Assembly: GCF_001704635.1 (NCBI RefSeq)
Contig: NZ_MAXF01000136.1
Location: 62,001 to 126,000, forward strand
Length of the DNA stretch: 64,000 bases
DNA from: Streptomyces sparsogenes
GTDB lineage: Bacteria; Actinomycetota; Actinomycetes; Streptomycetales; Streptomycetaceae
Reading direction: 5' to 3'
Shown here: in pieces, positions 31,771 through 40,309 of the stretch
Numbering within the stretch: position 1 is the first letter of the stretch
Layout: each line of letters begins with the position of its first letter
Program-made: the position numbers and the translations under genes
Notes under the pieces: generated by a model
Seen by the model: only the letters and a program-made list of their open reading frames with translations
The model's database searches: none
Told to the model about the DNA's origin: nothing

Positions 31771-31986
31771 ATGCCAGACATGTGGAAAGGCAAGCTACTG
31801 CCCGAGCGGCGCCCCGTCCACGAAGAGATCCACTACCGGCTGTACGACGGCCGCACCGGTCAGCTGCTCAGCTTCAGCTCCACGAACAGCTTCAACGCCA
31901 TCGTCGCCGACATCCTCGCAACCCAGCGCGAACACCCCAACGCCCGGATCGTCGGTGCCCAAGTCAACGGCCCCGCCTACACCTGA
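31771..31986 (+). CDS. Small hypothetical protein
   Basis: 71 aa from ATG. A strand pair (EEIHYRLYDGRTGQLLSF), helix and a final strand (ARIVGAQV) suggest a compact alpha/beta fold. Unknown role. Confidence 0.5.
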   Translation: MPDMWKGKLLPERRPVHEEIHYRLYDGRTGQLLSFSSTNSFNAIVADILATQREHPNARIVGAQVNGPAYT

Positions 31987-32004
31987 CCAGGAAGGAAACA
32001 ACCC

Positions 32005-32298
32005 ATGACCGTCACCATAGAGCAGATCATCGACCGCTACGCCAAGCCCCTCGCCGTCGTCGCCGACAAGGACGAGGCGCCCGCCACCGACGTAGACGAG
32101 CTCATCGACCAGCTCCAGGACGCCAGCCGGAACTTGGGCCTCGCCCACTTCGACACCGACGACGTGGACGCCGCCGCCACCTACCTCACCGACGCCCGCA
32201 CCAGCAGCGGACGCGAGCAGCAGGTGCTTCTGAATAAGGCCGACCAGCGGCTGCGGAACGCCTGGGATCTGTTCGACGAGTACGCGCTGATGGTCTGA
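32005..32298 (+). CDS. Small helical protein
   Basis: 97 aa from ATG after GGAAGGAA. Acidic helices; no recognised domain. Last gene before a terminator. Confidence 0.5.
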   Translation: MTVTIEQIIDRYAKPLAVVADKDEAPATDVDELIDQLQDASRNLGLAHFDTDDVDAAATYLTDARTSSGREQQVLLNKADQRLRNAWDLFDEYALMV

Positions 32299-32313
32299 CC
32301 TGCCGCATGCCAC

Positions 32314-32336
32314 GGCCCCGCCCAACGGGCGGGGCC
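32314..32336. terminator. 10-bp hairpin between convergent genes
   Basis: GGCCCCGCCC-AAC-GGGCGGGGCC. It overlaps the stop end of the leftward 61-aa gene. Confidence 0.6.
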
Positions 32337-32521
32337 TACTCGTGCCCGGCGCCAGCAGGCTGCGGGGCCGGTGCTGGCCGAGCCCGCGCCATCCACCGGT
32401 CCCGGCCCACCACCCGCGACGGGCGACCCAACGGCACCAGACCCAGCGCAGTACACGCCCGCTCCAGCTCGGCCCGAGCCTCATCCTCCGACTCCGCCAG
32501 CACCGTCCACGTCACGCCCAT
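32336..32521 (-). CDS. Small hypothetical protein
   Basis: 61 aa from ATG at 32521. MGVTWTVLAESEDEARAELERACTALGL gives a strand then a helix; the C-terminus is Pro/Ala-rich. A lone leftward gene. The start has little leader, so it may be leaderless. Confidence 0.45.
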   Translation of the reverse strand: MGVTWTVLAESEDEARAELERACTALGLVPLGRPSRVVGRDRWMARARPAPAPQPAGAGHE

Positions 32522-32696
32522 ACAAGACAGTGTGGCCGCGCGAGCCAGGTGATGCGGGGCGAAACACTCAAACGAGGGGCGGCACCTGTGCGGAGGTGCC
32601 GCCCGAGTGCAGCGCCCCGGGGCTGTCGGGACACGCATGCACAATTGGGGCAGCGCCACCAGCACCTCGAACCACCCGTGCCACCGAGGAGCCACC

Positions 32697-33386
32697 GTGA
32701 ACCACGCCGCCGAGGAATACGCCTGGCCCACCTGCACCGCATGCGGACGAGACCTGTGGGAGAGCGAAGCCGGACGCCTCGCCTGCCGCCCCTGCGAAAC
32801 CCGCACAGGCGAACGGCTCGGCGAACTCGCCACCATCTTCCAGCAGATCAACAGCAGTGCGGCCCTGATGCGCGGCGCCCGCCGCGGCGGCGCACCCACC
32901 TCCGGCAGCAGAACACCGCCGATCCCGCCACGCCTTGAAGTTCTCTCCCTCGCGGCCACCGGGGGAGTAGCCACTCGACTCCGCGACATTGAAGATGCGT
33001 GGCGGGCCGCCCTCGCCTGGACCATCGCACCCTGGCGCGGCAGCCCCGCCCAGGCGGTGCCCGAGCACCTGCGGTTCCTCATCAACAACCTGCCCTGGGC
33101 CTGCGACGCCTACGAATCCGTCGGCCAGGACGTGGAAGAGATCCGCCAACTCCACGCCGAGTGCAAGCAAGCACTGACGCACGACCGGAAACCCGGCCGC
33201 GTCAGTGTCGGCGTCTGCCCCGTCGTCGTGGACGGTGAACTGTGCGGGGCACAGCTCACCGCATCCGCCGCGAACAGCCGCATACGGTGTGGCACCTGCG
33301 GCGCCCAGTGGGACGACATGTGGGGCTGGCGAGAACTCCGGCAGGCACAGGAAGCCGTCGCCTCGGCAGGGAAGAGGGCGGCATGA
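32697..33386 (+). CDS. Protein with two zinc ribbons
   Basis: 229 aa from GTG after GAGGAGCC. N-terminal CTACG...CRPC and C-terminal C-P-V-V-V-x(4)-LCG...CGTCG each provide four cysteines. The middle is helical. Actinobacterial proteins with this zinc-helix-zinc layout are common in mobile DNA; role unknown. Confidence 0.6.
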   Translation: MNHAAEEYAWPTCTACGRDLWESEAGRLACRPCETRTGERLGELATIFQQINSSAALMRGARRGGAPTSGSRTPPIPPRLEVLSLAATGGVATRLRDIEDAWRAALAWTIAPWRGSPAQAVPEHLRFLINNLPWACDAYESVGQDVEEIRQLHAECKQALTHDRKPGRVSVGVCPVVVDGELCGAQLTASAANSRIRCGTCGAQWDDMWGWRELRQAQEAVASAGKRAA

Positions 33387-33532
33387 ACCACCAGCAGGTC
33401 ATCCAATCCGCCATCATTTGGCTCGCCGCCATCTCGTCCGTAGCGTGCGCCATCAGCGCCCGGCGACACGCCGCTCGAGCACGCGCTGCCCTCGACAGGA
33501 CGCGGGCTCTATACGACAGGCGGCGGCCGTGA
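33383..33532 (+). CDS. Small membrane protein
   Basis: 49 aa from ATG in an ATGA overlap. One membrane segment (IIWLAAISSVACAI) followed by an arginine-rich helix. Overlaps the next gene by 4 bases. Confidence 0.5.
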   Translation: MNHQQVIQSAIIWLAAISSVACAISARRHAARARAALDRTRALYDRRRP

Positions 33533-33822
33533 CCGAGGACGACGACGCCCCAGTGCAGCCCGCCTCCACCAGTTTGCCCATCGTCACCGCCACCGACGGG
33601 CAGCCCTACCTCGGCTGCGATGCCGTGCTCGCCCTGCTACGGGCCATCGCCGAGTCCTGCCGCAACCTCGCCAGCGAACCCGACTGCGGCCTCGAATCAG
33701 CAGCTGCTGCCATCGACTACGAGGCCGATGCGCTGGAATGCCACTGGAGCCGCAACGTGAGCGAAATCGACGCTTGGTTGACAATCGCACGAACCGAAGT
33801 CATGATCTGCTCAGATAGCTGA
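33529..33822 (+). CDS. Small hypothetical protein
   Basis: 97 aa from GTG in a GTGA overlap. Helical after residue 25, with scattered cysteines. No known family. Confidence 0.5.
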   Translation: MTEDDDAPVQPASTSLPIVTATDGQPYLGCDAVLALLRAIAESCRNLASEPDCGLESAAAAIDYEADALECHWSRNVSEIDAWLTIARTEVMICSDS

Positions 33823-33834
33823 ACTTCGCGCTGA

Positions 33835-33872
33835 GGCCACCCCACACCGGGTGGCCTTCGTCATTCCTGGAG
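33835..33872 (+). promoter_or_regulatory. Stem-loop leader, copy A
   Basis: GGCCACCC (33835-33842) pairs with GGGTGGCC (33849-33856), followed by TTCGTCATTCCTGGAG (33857-33872) whose last bases are the RBS of the 33879 gene. Same module at 50173 and 60800. Confidence 0.5.
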
Positions 33873-33878
33873 GTGGCC

Positions 33879-34118
33879 ATGGCCTCCACGATCGCGCTCG
33901 CCACCGCCGCAGACGTCGCCTACTGGACCGGCCGCCCCGTCGGCACCATCTGGCGATGGGCATCCGAAGGCCGCATCACCGTGCACGGCCACGGCAAGGC
34001 GGCCCGCTACAACCTCATGGAGATCGACCCCGCCAAGAGGGACGAGGACGGCAACGTCACCGAACCCACCCCCGCACCACCCATCACCGGCTGTGTCCGC
34101 ATCGACAACGCCACCTAA
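33879..34118 (+). CDS. MerR-type HTH protein
   Basis: 79 aa from ATG (a GTG at 33873 is also in frame). ATAADVAYWTGRPVGTIWRWASEGRITVHGHGKAARYNLMEID is a MerR/HTH_17-like domain. It lies at the head of the late region and may regulate it. Confidence 0.6.
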   Translation: MASTIALATAADVAYWTGRPVGTIWRWASEGRITVHGHGKAARYNLMEIDPAKRDEDGNVTEPTPAPPITGCVRIDNAT

Positions 34119-34331
34119 CGACTCCTCGCGGGCTGGTCGAGCAGTACCGGGGTGGTGGCCGCTCTCGCCCGCGAGGAACAGCGCCTGCTCTGCGGGGGCA
34201 GGCCGGACGCCATCCCCCCAGTACGGCGTCCCGTCCGCCCGGTCGACTCGTCACGGCCGGGCGGACCCCAACACCCGTCGCCCGAAGGACCGCGGCCGGG
34301 CGGCGGGCCAGACCACAGAAGGGTAGGAACT

Positions 34332-34418
34332 GTGCAAGAGCCGTGGCGCTCAGCGCTCGCCTTCATCCTCGTCATCGCCGCACTGCTACTCCTCCTGCGG
34401 CTCTTCCACGCCATCTGA
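34332..34418 (+). CDS. 28-aa membrane peptide
   Basis: GTG at 34332, stop at 34418. A single helix, SALAFILVIAALLLLLRLFHAI. A longer frame starts at 34152 but is low complexity. Could be a small membrane modulator; weakly supported. The 34124-34133/34167-34176 inverted repeat lies upstream. Confidence 0.35.
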   Translation: MQEPWRSALAFILVIAALLLLLRLFHAI

Positions 34419-34435
34419 GAAGGGCGGCCCGCGCC

Positions 34436-35221
34436 ATGGCAGACGACCTGCTCGTCATCATCCCCACCCGCGGCCGACCCCAGGCCGTGCCCGAGATCGT
34501 GCAGGCGTGGGACGACACTGGGGCCACCGCGGACGTGCTGTTCGCTGTTGACACCGACGACCCGGAGCTGGCCGCGTACAAGAAGCACGCCGCTGCCCTC
34601 AAGAGCGATGGGCGGGTCCGTTTCACGTTCGGCAAGCGGCGCCGGCTGTGCGGCACCCTCAACCAGCAGGCCCTGAAGGCGGCCAACCAGTACCGGTTCC
34701 TCGGCTTCATGGGTGACGACCACCGGCCGCGCCCGGCCGACCGGCCGTGGGATGCACGCATCCGGGAGTGCCTCTCCGGCGGCCCCGGCATCGTGTACGG
34801 CAACGACCTGCTCATGGGGGAGCGGATGCCGACAGCGGTGGCGATGACATCGGACATCGTCAGCACGCTGGGCTACTTCGCGCCGCCCGTGCTCACCCAT
34901 CTTTGCCTGGATCTCTGCTGGCTGGACTGGGGTCGCGGCATGGGCCGCATCACCTACCTCGACGACATGGTGATAGAGCACCTCCACCCCGCAGCAGGCA
35001 AGGCCGAGCTCGACCAGGGTTACGAGGAGGCCAACAGCAGCGAGCAGGTGTCTGCCGACTCGGCCGCCTACTACGAGTACCGGGACGGCGGCGGGCTCGA
35101 AGCCGACCTGGACAAGCTGCGGAAGCTCGTCGCCTACAGCCACGGCGGGACTCTCATCCCCGGCCAATCAGTGGCGGTCAACACCAGCGGAGAACCTGAG
35201 ACTGTCGTGAAGGGGACCTGA
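34436..35221 (+). CDS. GT2-like glycosyltransferase
   Basis: 261 aa from ATG. N-terminal LLVIIPTRGRP and a nucleotide-sugar-like region (DVLFAVDTDDPELAAYKKH, then GFMGDDHRPRP with a DDH) match the GT-A fold of family 2-like enzymes; the DD of GFMGDD is the likely metal site. A downstream H-L-H-P is also typical. It overlaps the sugar epimerase by one base, so the pair probably makes and transfers a sugar, perhaps to virion protein (inferred). Confidence 0.7.
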   Translation: MADDLLVIIPTRGRPQAVPEIVQAWDDTGATADVLFAVDTDDPELAAYKKHAAALKSDGRVRFTFGKRRRLCGTLNQQALKAANQYRFLGFMGDDHRPRPADRPWDARIRECLSGGPGIVYGNDLLMGERMPTAVAMTSDIVSTLGYFAPPVLTHLCLDLCWLDWGRGMGRITYLDDMVIEHLHPAAGKAELDQGYEEANSSEQVSADSAAYYEYRDGGGLEADLDKLRKLVAYSHGGTLIPGQSVAVNTSGEPETVVKGT

Positions 35222-36087
35222 TGCGTGTCCTCCTCACCGGTCACCGAGGCTTCATAGGCAGGCACCTGCACGCCGCCCTCCAGGACCGCGGCGACTACGT
35301 CGTGACCGTCGACCTCAAGAATGGGCACGACGCCCTCGACTACTTCCGCACGGCAGACGTCAGGTACGACCTCGCGATCCACTGTGCAGCGGTCGTCGGC
35401 GGCCGGGCCAGCATCGACGGCAGCCCGCTCGGCGTCGCCACCAACCTCGCGTTGGACTCCTGGTACATGCGGTGGCTCGCCCGCACCCGCACCCCGAGGG
35501 CGGTGTACTTCAGCAGCAGCGCGGCGTACCCGGTGGCGCTTCAGCAGCCCGGCGAGGTGCGGCGGCTACGCGAGGACGACATCGACTACGAGCAGCCAGG
35601 GCGCCCCGACGCAACCTACGGGCTGACCAAGCTGGCGGGGGAACAGCTCCGCCAGTACGCGGCGGCCGAGGGCACCCGCATGACCGTGCTGCGGCCCTTC
35701 TCGGGCTACGGCGAGGACCAGGCCAACTGCTACCCGTTCCCGGCGTTCATCCGGCGGGCACGCGAGCGGCAGGACCCGTTCGAGATCTGGGGCGCGGGTG
35801 ACTCGACGCGCGACTGGATCCACGTCTCGGATCTCGTCGGGGCCACACTGGCAGCCGTCGACCAGGACGTCACCGGGCCGGTCAACCTCGGCACCGGGCG
35901 GGCAACCAGCTTCGACCAACTCGCCCAGATGGTGACCGAAGCGGCGGGCTATCGGCCCGAGCTCAAGCACCTCGCCACGGCGCCGCAAGGCGTCCACCAC
36001 CGCGTGGCCGACCCGAGCCGCATGCTCGACTTCTACCAGCCGAAGGTGACGCTCGAAGAGGGAATCGCCCGGGCCTTGGCCGCCTGA
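35221..36087 (+). CDS. NAD-dependent nucleotide-sugar epimerase/dehydratase
   Basis: 288 aa. Extended SDR: GHRGFIG near the start (G-x-x-G-F-I-G), S-S-S-A-A-Y-P, catalytic Y-x-x-x-K (YGLTKLAGE), R-P-F-S-G-Y-G, and D-W-I-H-V-S-D. Closest in shape to GDP-fucose synthase and UDP-sugar epimerases. It may supply the sugar donor for the adjacent glycosyltransferases. Starts on the stop of the GT2 gene. Confidence 0.85.
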   Translation: MRVLLTGHRGFIGRHLHAALQDRGDYVVTVDLKNGHDALDYFRTADVRYDLAIHCAAVVGGRASIDGSPLGVATNLALDSWYMRWLARTRTPRAVYFSSSAAYPVALQQPGEVRRLREDDIDYEQPGRPDATYGLTKLAGEQLRQYAAAEGTRMTVLRPFSGYGEDQANCYPFPAFIRRARERQDPFEIWGAGDSTRDWIHVSDLVGATLAAVDQDVTGPVNLGTGRATSFDQLAQMVTEAAGYRPELKHLATAPQGVHHRVADPSRMLDFYQPKVTLEEGIARALAA

Positions 36088-36099
36088 CGGAAGGGGGGC

Positions 36100-36435
36100 G
36101 TGGTGACCGCTGGCGCGTGGGACCTCCAGATCGAGCAGGGCAGCACGTTCGCTGAGACCTACACGTGCACCAACGATGACGGGTCGCCGATCGACTGGGC
36201 CAGGTGGACAGCCCGCGCACAGATTCGAGTCCTCGCCGCCCCTGACGCCGAGCTGCTGCTCGACCTCACCCCGTACCTCACCATCACCGGCGCCGCGATC
36301 ACCGTCCTGATTCCGGCCACCATCACCGCCACCCTCACCCGCTCCGGACGCTGGGACCTCGAGGTCACCGACGGAACCACCGTGATGCGGCTCCTCGAAG
36401 GCCGCGCGCTCCTGGCGCCGGAGGTGACCCAGTGA
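36100..36435 (+). CDS. BppU-like baseplate/tail appendage protein
   Basis: 111 aa. GTG at 36100; GTG at 36103 has better RBS spacing. W-D-L-Q-I-E-Q-G-S-T-F-x-x-T-Y-T at the start and the repeating immunoglobulin-like strands (I-T-V-L-I-P-A-T...W-D-L-E-V-T-D-G) are typical of the small Ig-like domain before phage fibres. Overlaps the fibre gene by 4 bases. Confidence 0.6.
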   Translation: MVTAGAWDLQIEQGSTFAETYTCTNDDGSPIDWARWTARAQIRVLAAPDAELLLDLTPYLTITGAAITVLIPATITATLTRSGRWDLEVTDGTTVMRLLEGRALLAPEVTQ

Positions 36436-37451
36436 ACATCACGGTTACCCCCAACGGCACCCAACCCCCGCGCGTCATCCAGGTCACCGAAGGAGCCGTC
36501 ACCTCCGTCAACGGTGACCGTGGCGACGTCACCATCACCGCAGCCGACCTCGGCGCCATCAGTGCCGGAGACGCAGCCGGGGGAGACCTCACCGGCACCT
36601 ACCCCAACCCGACCGTTGCCAAGGTCAGCGGCGTCGCGGTCACCGGAACCCCCACCGCCGGCCAAGTGCCCACCGCGACCTCCGGAACCGCTGCAACCTG
36701 GCAGACCCCAGCAGCGGGACCCAGTGCCGCCGGTACGGTCGCCGCGCAGACTTCGTTCGGCGCCCCCTCCAGCGCAGGCTCTGCCACCACCTACTCGCGC
36801 GGCGACCACACGCACGGAACCCCCACCCTCCCCGCCGCGAGCACCTCCACAGCCGGCGTGGTGCAGCTCGACGGGACAGCCGCCGACATCGCGGCCCTCG
36901 GCACACAGGCAGCCGGCTCGACCGGCAAAGCAGCAGATGCCGGACACGTCCACCCCACCACCGGCGTCCTGTCAACAGCAGGCGGCAACCTCACCGGCGC
37001 CGTCACCTCAAACCGCACCGCCACCAGCGACGTCGCCTACGCAGTCATCCTCGGCGGCGACACATTCGACCGATATCGCGTCCTCGGATCAGGGAACATC
37101 GAGCAGGGCTCCGGGGCAGCGGCCCGCGAAGTCACCTACGGGCGCACAGCAGCCAACCAGTGGTCGGTCACTGGTGCCGATCTCCGCGTCGCTACAGCCG
37201 GCCGAGGCCTCATGGTCGCCGAAGGATCGAACGCCAAGATGGGCACAGTGGCGCTCGCTGCGGGGGCAGCGACCGTCTCGACCACGGCGGTCACCGCCAA
37301 CAGCAGGATCTTCCTCACCAACCAGGCACTCGGCGGCACCGCGGGGTTCCTGCGGGTGTCCGCCCGCACCGCCGGAACCTCGTTCACGATCACCAGCTCC
37401 AGCGGCACCGACACCTCCACCGTCGCCTGGATGATCGTCGAACCCGCATGA
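36432..37451 (+). CDS. Tail fibre protein
   Basis: 339 aa from GTG in a GTGA overlap. G-G-D-L-T-G-T-Y-P-N-P-T-V is a well-known phage fibre motif. H-T-H-G and H-V-H-P are HxH repeats that bind metal in trimeric fibres. Ala/Thr/Gly-rich shaft with a C-terminal beta domain. A receptor-binding role is likely. Unusually it lies upstream of the terminase, away from the other tail genes. Confidence 0.75.
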   Translation: MNITVTPNGTQPPRVIQVTEGAVTSVNGDRGDVTITAADLGAISAGDAAGGDLTGTYPNPTVAKVSGVAVTGTPTAGQVPTATSGTAATWQTPAAGPSAAGTVAAQTSFGAPSSAGSATTYSRGDHTHGTPTLPAASTSTAGVVQLDGTAADIAALGTQAAGSTGKAADAGHVHPTTGVLSTAGGNLTGAVTSNRTATSDVAYAVILGGDTFDRYRVLGSGNIEQGSGAAAREVTYGRTAANQWSVTGADLRVATAGRGLMVAEGSNAKMGTVALAAGAATVSTTAVTANSRIFLTNQALGGTAGFLRVSARTAGTSFTITSSSGTDTSTVAWMIVEPA

Positions 37452-37467
37452 CAGGAGGCCGGCGCCC

Positions 37468-37698
37468 ATGACATCCACCCCTCCCGCCGGGGCCGACATC
37501 GAGATCATCGACCGCAACCCTTCCGGCACACGCGACGTGCTCGTGCCCAGCGCAGTACGCATCAACGGGATCGAGGTCCCGATCCCTCAAGATGCGAAGA
37601 TTCGCATCAATGACCTGAGCGCCGACGAGTTCGTCACCGTCACCCTCACCCTCTTCGCCCGACGCATCACCATCGCCGCCGAGGGGGACCTGACGTGA
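37468..37698 (+). CDS. Small hypothetical protein
   Basis: 76 aa from ATG after AGGAGG. Beta-rich (IEVPIPQDAKIRINDLSADEFVTVTLTLFARRITIA). Follows the fibre gene and may be a structural accessory; no family recognised. Confidence 0.55.
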   Translation: MTSTPPAGADIEIIDRNPSGTRDVLVPSAVRINGIEVPIPQDAKIRINDLSADEFVTVTLTLFARRITIAAEGDLT

Positions 37699-37964
37699 CC
37701 CGCGCGATCCACCGCTACGAGGTCCCCGTCGATGATTGCTGGCATGCAGTCGACCTGACGGGGGAGATCGTGCATGTGGACAGCCGTAGCATGCACACCG
37801 TCGAAATCTGGGCCATCCACGGGCCCGGCGAGCCGACCCGGCGCGGCTTCCGCGTGTACGGCACCGGCCACCCCATCCCCGACGACGCCATCCACGTCGG
37901 CACGGCCATCCCGCCCGGCGGACAACTTGTCTGGCACCTCCTCGAACTCCCCGAGACCACCTGA
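37695..37964 (+). CDS. DUF7352-like protein
   Basis: 89 aa from GTG in a GTGA overlap. R-Y-E-V-P-V-D-D-x-W-H at the start, then H-V-D-S-R, VEIWAIH, FRVYGTGHPIP and L-V-W-H-L-L-E-L match the DUF7352 pattern of Streptomyces phages. Function unknown. Confidence 0.65.
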   Translation: MTRAIHRYEVPVDDCWHAVDLTGEIVHVDSRSMHTVEIWAIHGPGEPTRRGFRVYGTGHPIPDDAIHVGTAIPPGGQLVWHLLELPETT

Positions 37965-37987
37965 CCACCAGAGGAGCCCGACGCGCC

Positions 37988-38308
37988 ATGGCCCGCTACC
38001 GCAAGAAGCCCGTCGAGATCGAAGCCATGCTCTTTGATGGATCAACCGCCGAGACGCACGCCGTCTACCAGTGGATAGAGCTCAACACGCTCGGCTCCTT
38101 CGAGCCCCTGGACGTCATCGAGGGGCGCAAGCCCTACCCGGAGAGCGGTGTCACCATTGACCCGCGCGACGGCCGAATGATCATTTCCACCCTGGAGGGC
38201 CTTCACTGGGTCGATCGCGGCGACTACGTCGTCCAAGGCGTGGCGGGCGAGTTCTACCCCGTCAAGCCCGACATCTTCGCTGCCACCTACGAGGCGGTGA
38301 CCGACTGA
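37988..38308 (+). CDS. Conserved actinophage protein
   Basis: 106 aa from ATG. M-A-R-Y-R-K-K-P-V-E-I-E-A and the C-terminal G-D-Y-V-V-Q-G-V-A-G-E-F-Y-P-V-K-P-D-I-F-A-A-T-Y-E are a widespread phage small-protein signature. Function not established. Confidence 0.65.
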   Translation: MARYRKKPVEIEAMLFDGSTAETHAVYQWIELNTLGSFEPLDVIEGRKPYPESGVTIDPRDGRMIISTLEGLHWVDRGDYVVQGVAGEFYPVKPDIFAATYEAVTD

Positions 38309-38661
38309 TGGCCCGCCTGCAAATCCTTGAACTCCCCGAAGGCGCCGGAGACGACCAGCCGCCCTTCGTGCTCGTCATCGACCAGTACGAGCCGCCGCCC
38401 TACCCGGACGAGCCCGGTGACACTTCGCCCTTCGACGGGGTCGCCGAGAAGATCGGCGCCCGCGGTGTTCTCGTCTTCGAAGAGACCATCGACATCCCCG
38501 CCAACCAGGTCACCGTCGACGACGGACAGGCCATCCGGCTCAAGGTAGACCCCGACCTGGGAGACTGTAGCGAGAAGATCGAGACCGCAATCGCCGACGC
38601 CAACAAGCGGCTTGTAGAGCAACTGCGAGCCGTCAGTAGGCAAGAGGCCGTCGATGGCTGA
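38308..38661 (+). CDS. Hypothetical protein
   Basis: 117 aa from ATG overlapping the previous stop. The middle (VLVFEETIDIPANQVTVDDGQAIRLKVDP) looks beta-rich; C-terminal helix. No family. Confidence 0.55.
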   Translation: MARLQILELPEGAGDDQPPFVLVIDQYEPPPYPDEPGDTSPFDGVAEKIGARGVLVFEETIDIPANQVTVDDGQAIRLKVDPDLGDCSEKIETAIADANKRLVEQLRAVSRQEAVDG

Positions 38662-38884
38662 GCAGCGGATCGGGTAGATCCTCGGCACCGATGTAATCCG
38701 CTACGTCGTCACCTTCGATAACACCAACGGCCTCATCGTCGAAGACCCCGCACTCGAACTCGACCTCCGAGCCGAATGGGCCGTCTTCAACGACAGTGCC
38801 GGCCTCGCACTCGCCATCCCCATCGACCGCATCCGCAGCATCCAACGCCTCGACCAGGCGCCGACAGAGGATGGAGGTGGTTGA
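38654..38884 (+). pseudogene. 76-codon ORF with in-frame amber codon
   Basis: ATG at 38654 overlaps the preceding gene end; codon 8 is TAG (38675-38677). After it the frame stays open to the TGA at 38882-38884 with protein-like sequence (IRYVVTFDNTNGLIVEDPALELDLRAEWAVFNDSAGLALAIPIDRI). There is no usable start codon after the TAG. Likely a nonsense mutation (CAG to TAG would do it), a sequencing error, or a suppressed codon. Confidence 0.5.
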
Positions 38885-38885
38885 C

Positions 38886-39146
38886 ATGGTGGACACCGGA
38901 GGAGCACAGCGACACCCCGCAGCAACCGAACGCCTGATGGAGTACTGGGCGCACGGTGAAGGCGCAGCAAAGATCCAATGGGGCGTCCCCGGAGACTTCG
39001 ACCGCTGCGTCGTCGAACTTGGCAAGTATGTCAGCCCGGGCGTAGTGAAGGGCCTGTGCTCGAACCTGCACCAGCGAGCCACCGGAGCCCGACCAGGCCA
39101 CGCCCCGGGCGAAGAGGCTTCACGCAAGGCCAAGGGCGGGGACTGA
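38886..39146 (+). CDS. Conserved actinophage protein beside HNH gene
   Basis: 86 aa from ATG after GGAGGTGG. P-G-D-F-D-R-C-V-x-x-L-G-K-Y and N-L-H-Q-R-A-T-G-A-R-P-G-x-A-P-G-E are motifs of a small protein that often precedes HNH endonucleases in actinophages. Function unknown. An upstream ATG at 38871 is also in frame. Confidence 0.6.
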   Translation: MVDTGGAQRHPAATERLMEYWAHGEGAAKIQWGVPGDFDRCVVELGKYVSPGVVKGLCSNLHQRATGARPGHAPGEEASRKAKGGD

Positions 39147-39457
39147 TGTCCAGCCAAGGCCGGCGCTCAGCACCCCTTCCCAAGGGGTGGCATCGCATCC
39201 GCGGGCGCATCCTCAAGCGCGATAGGCGAGTCTGCCAGTGGCCGCTCGGAACCGGCGGCATTTGCGGCGAGCCGGCCAACCAGGTGGATCACAAGATCGG
39301 CGCAGCCCAGGGCGTAGACGACCACAGCGACTCGAACCTGTGGTCGCTGTGCGAGTGGCACCACAACCGCAAGACCGGAGGCGAAGCGTCCGCCGTGGCC
39401 CACGCCAAGCCGCCCAGGCGCCGGCCACCCGAGGAGCACCCAGGGATGATCCACTGA
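39146..39457 (+). CDS. HNH endonuclease
   Basis: 103 aa from ATG (TGATG overlap). C-Q-W...C-G-x-P-A-N-Q-V-D-H then N-L-W-S-L-C-x-W-H-H-N-R-K is the HNH core with its zinc cysteines. Genes of this type next to the terminase are needed for DNA packaging in some siphophages. Confidence 0.85.
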   Translation: MSSQGRRSAPLPKGWHRIRGRILKRDRRVCQWPLGTGGICGEPANQVDHKIGAAQGVDDHSDSNLWSLCEWHHNRKTGGEASAVAHAKPPRRRPPEEHPGMIH

Positions 39458-39693
39458 GGTGTCATGAGGGGTGGGAGGGGACTCCGATCTTGAAAAATCC
39501 CGAGGATCGGGCACGTTAGCTTGGCGCGGTGCGCGCGACACTGGGGAAGTTGTGATCATGGCCTCACCTGCGGAGATGTTGCGTGACCTTGCCCGGTTTT
39601 CGCGGCTGGCGAGCCACTCCTGGAACGTCACGACCCCGTATCAATGCAGGTCAGAGTGCCTATTGCCGTTACACGTCGGCGTATCCTTGTGGC

Positions 39694-40296
39694 ATGACGA
39701 TGAAGCGCTGCGAGCACTGCCGGGGACCGCTCGGTGCACGGCATGCCCACAACGCGCGCTTCTGTTCTGGCCGTTGCCGGACCGCGGCCTGTCGGAAGCG
39801 GCAGCGGAGCGCTGACCCGACGCCGGCCGCGCTGCGGCGTCGTCGGCAGTGGGTGCGCCACACGGATCGCAAGGTGCCGTTGTCGGTCGCGGCTGGGAAG
39901 GCGACGGTGGCCTCGTCGACGGCGCCTGATACCTGGACGACGTACCGTACCGCCACGCGGTCCACGGCTGGCGCCGGGCTGGGCTTCGTGCTCAGCGCGG
40001 AAGACCGCCTCGCGTGCATCGACCTCGACCACGCCCTGGCCGACGGTGAGTTGCTTCCGTGGGCTCGAGAGATCGTGGATCGCCTGCCGCGGACGTACAT
40101 TGAGGTCTCTCCGTCGGGGCAGGGCTTGCATGTCTGGGGCTATGGAGAGGTCGGTCGGGGCCGGCGAATTCGCCGCGGCGAGGTGGCCGTCGAGGTGTAC
40201 GACCGCGAGCGGTACATCTGCATGACCCGCAGGCCGTTCGAGAACGCGCCATCAAAGCTGGCGGACCTGTCGAAGGTGATCGCCGATTTGCTGTGA
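39694..40296 (+). CDS. PrimPol-like primase/polymerase
   Basis: 200 aa from ATG. An N-terminal CEHC...C-S-x-R-C zinc knuckle, then a PrimPol (AEP) core: G-L-G-F-V-L-S, then C-I-D-L-D-H (the D-x-D), T-Y-I-E-V-S-P-S-G-Q-G-L-H-V (the S-G-x-G-x-H), and R-Y-I-C-M-T-R-R-P. Similar bifunctional primase/polymerase domains occur in actinophages. It lies next to the terminase, not in the replication module. Confidence 0.75.
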   Translation: MTMKRCEHCRGPLGARHAHNARFCSGRCRTAACRKRQRSADPTPAALRRRRQWVRHTDRKVPLSVAAGKATVASSTAPDTWTTYRTATRSTAGAGLGFVLSAEDRLACIDLDHALADGELLPWAREIVDRLPRTYIEVSPSGQGLHVWGYGEVGRGRRIRRGEVAVEVYDRERYICMTRRPFENAPSKLADLSKVIADLL

Positions 40297-40309
40297 GGGG
40301 GCGCCCCTG

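Noticed and set aside
39471-39815. 114-codon frame before the PrimPol-like gene
   Set aside because: It overlaps the PrimPol N-terminus in another frame and lacks support; a short segment from 39559 looks weakly helical but not convincing.
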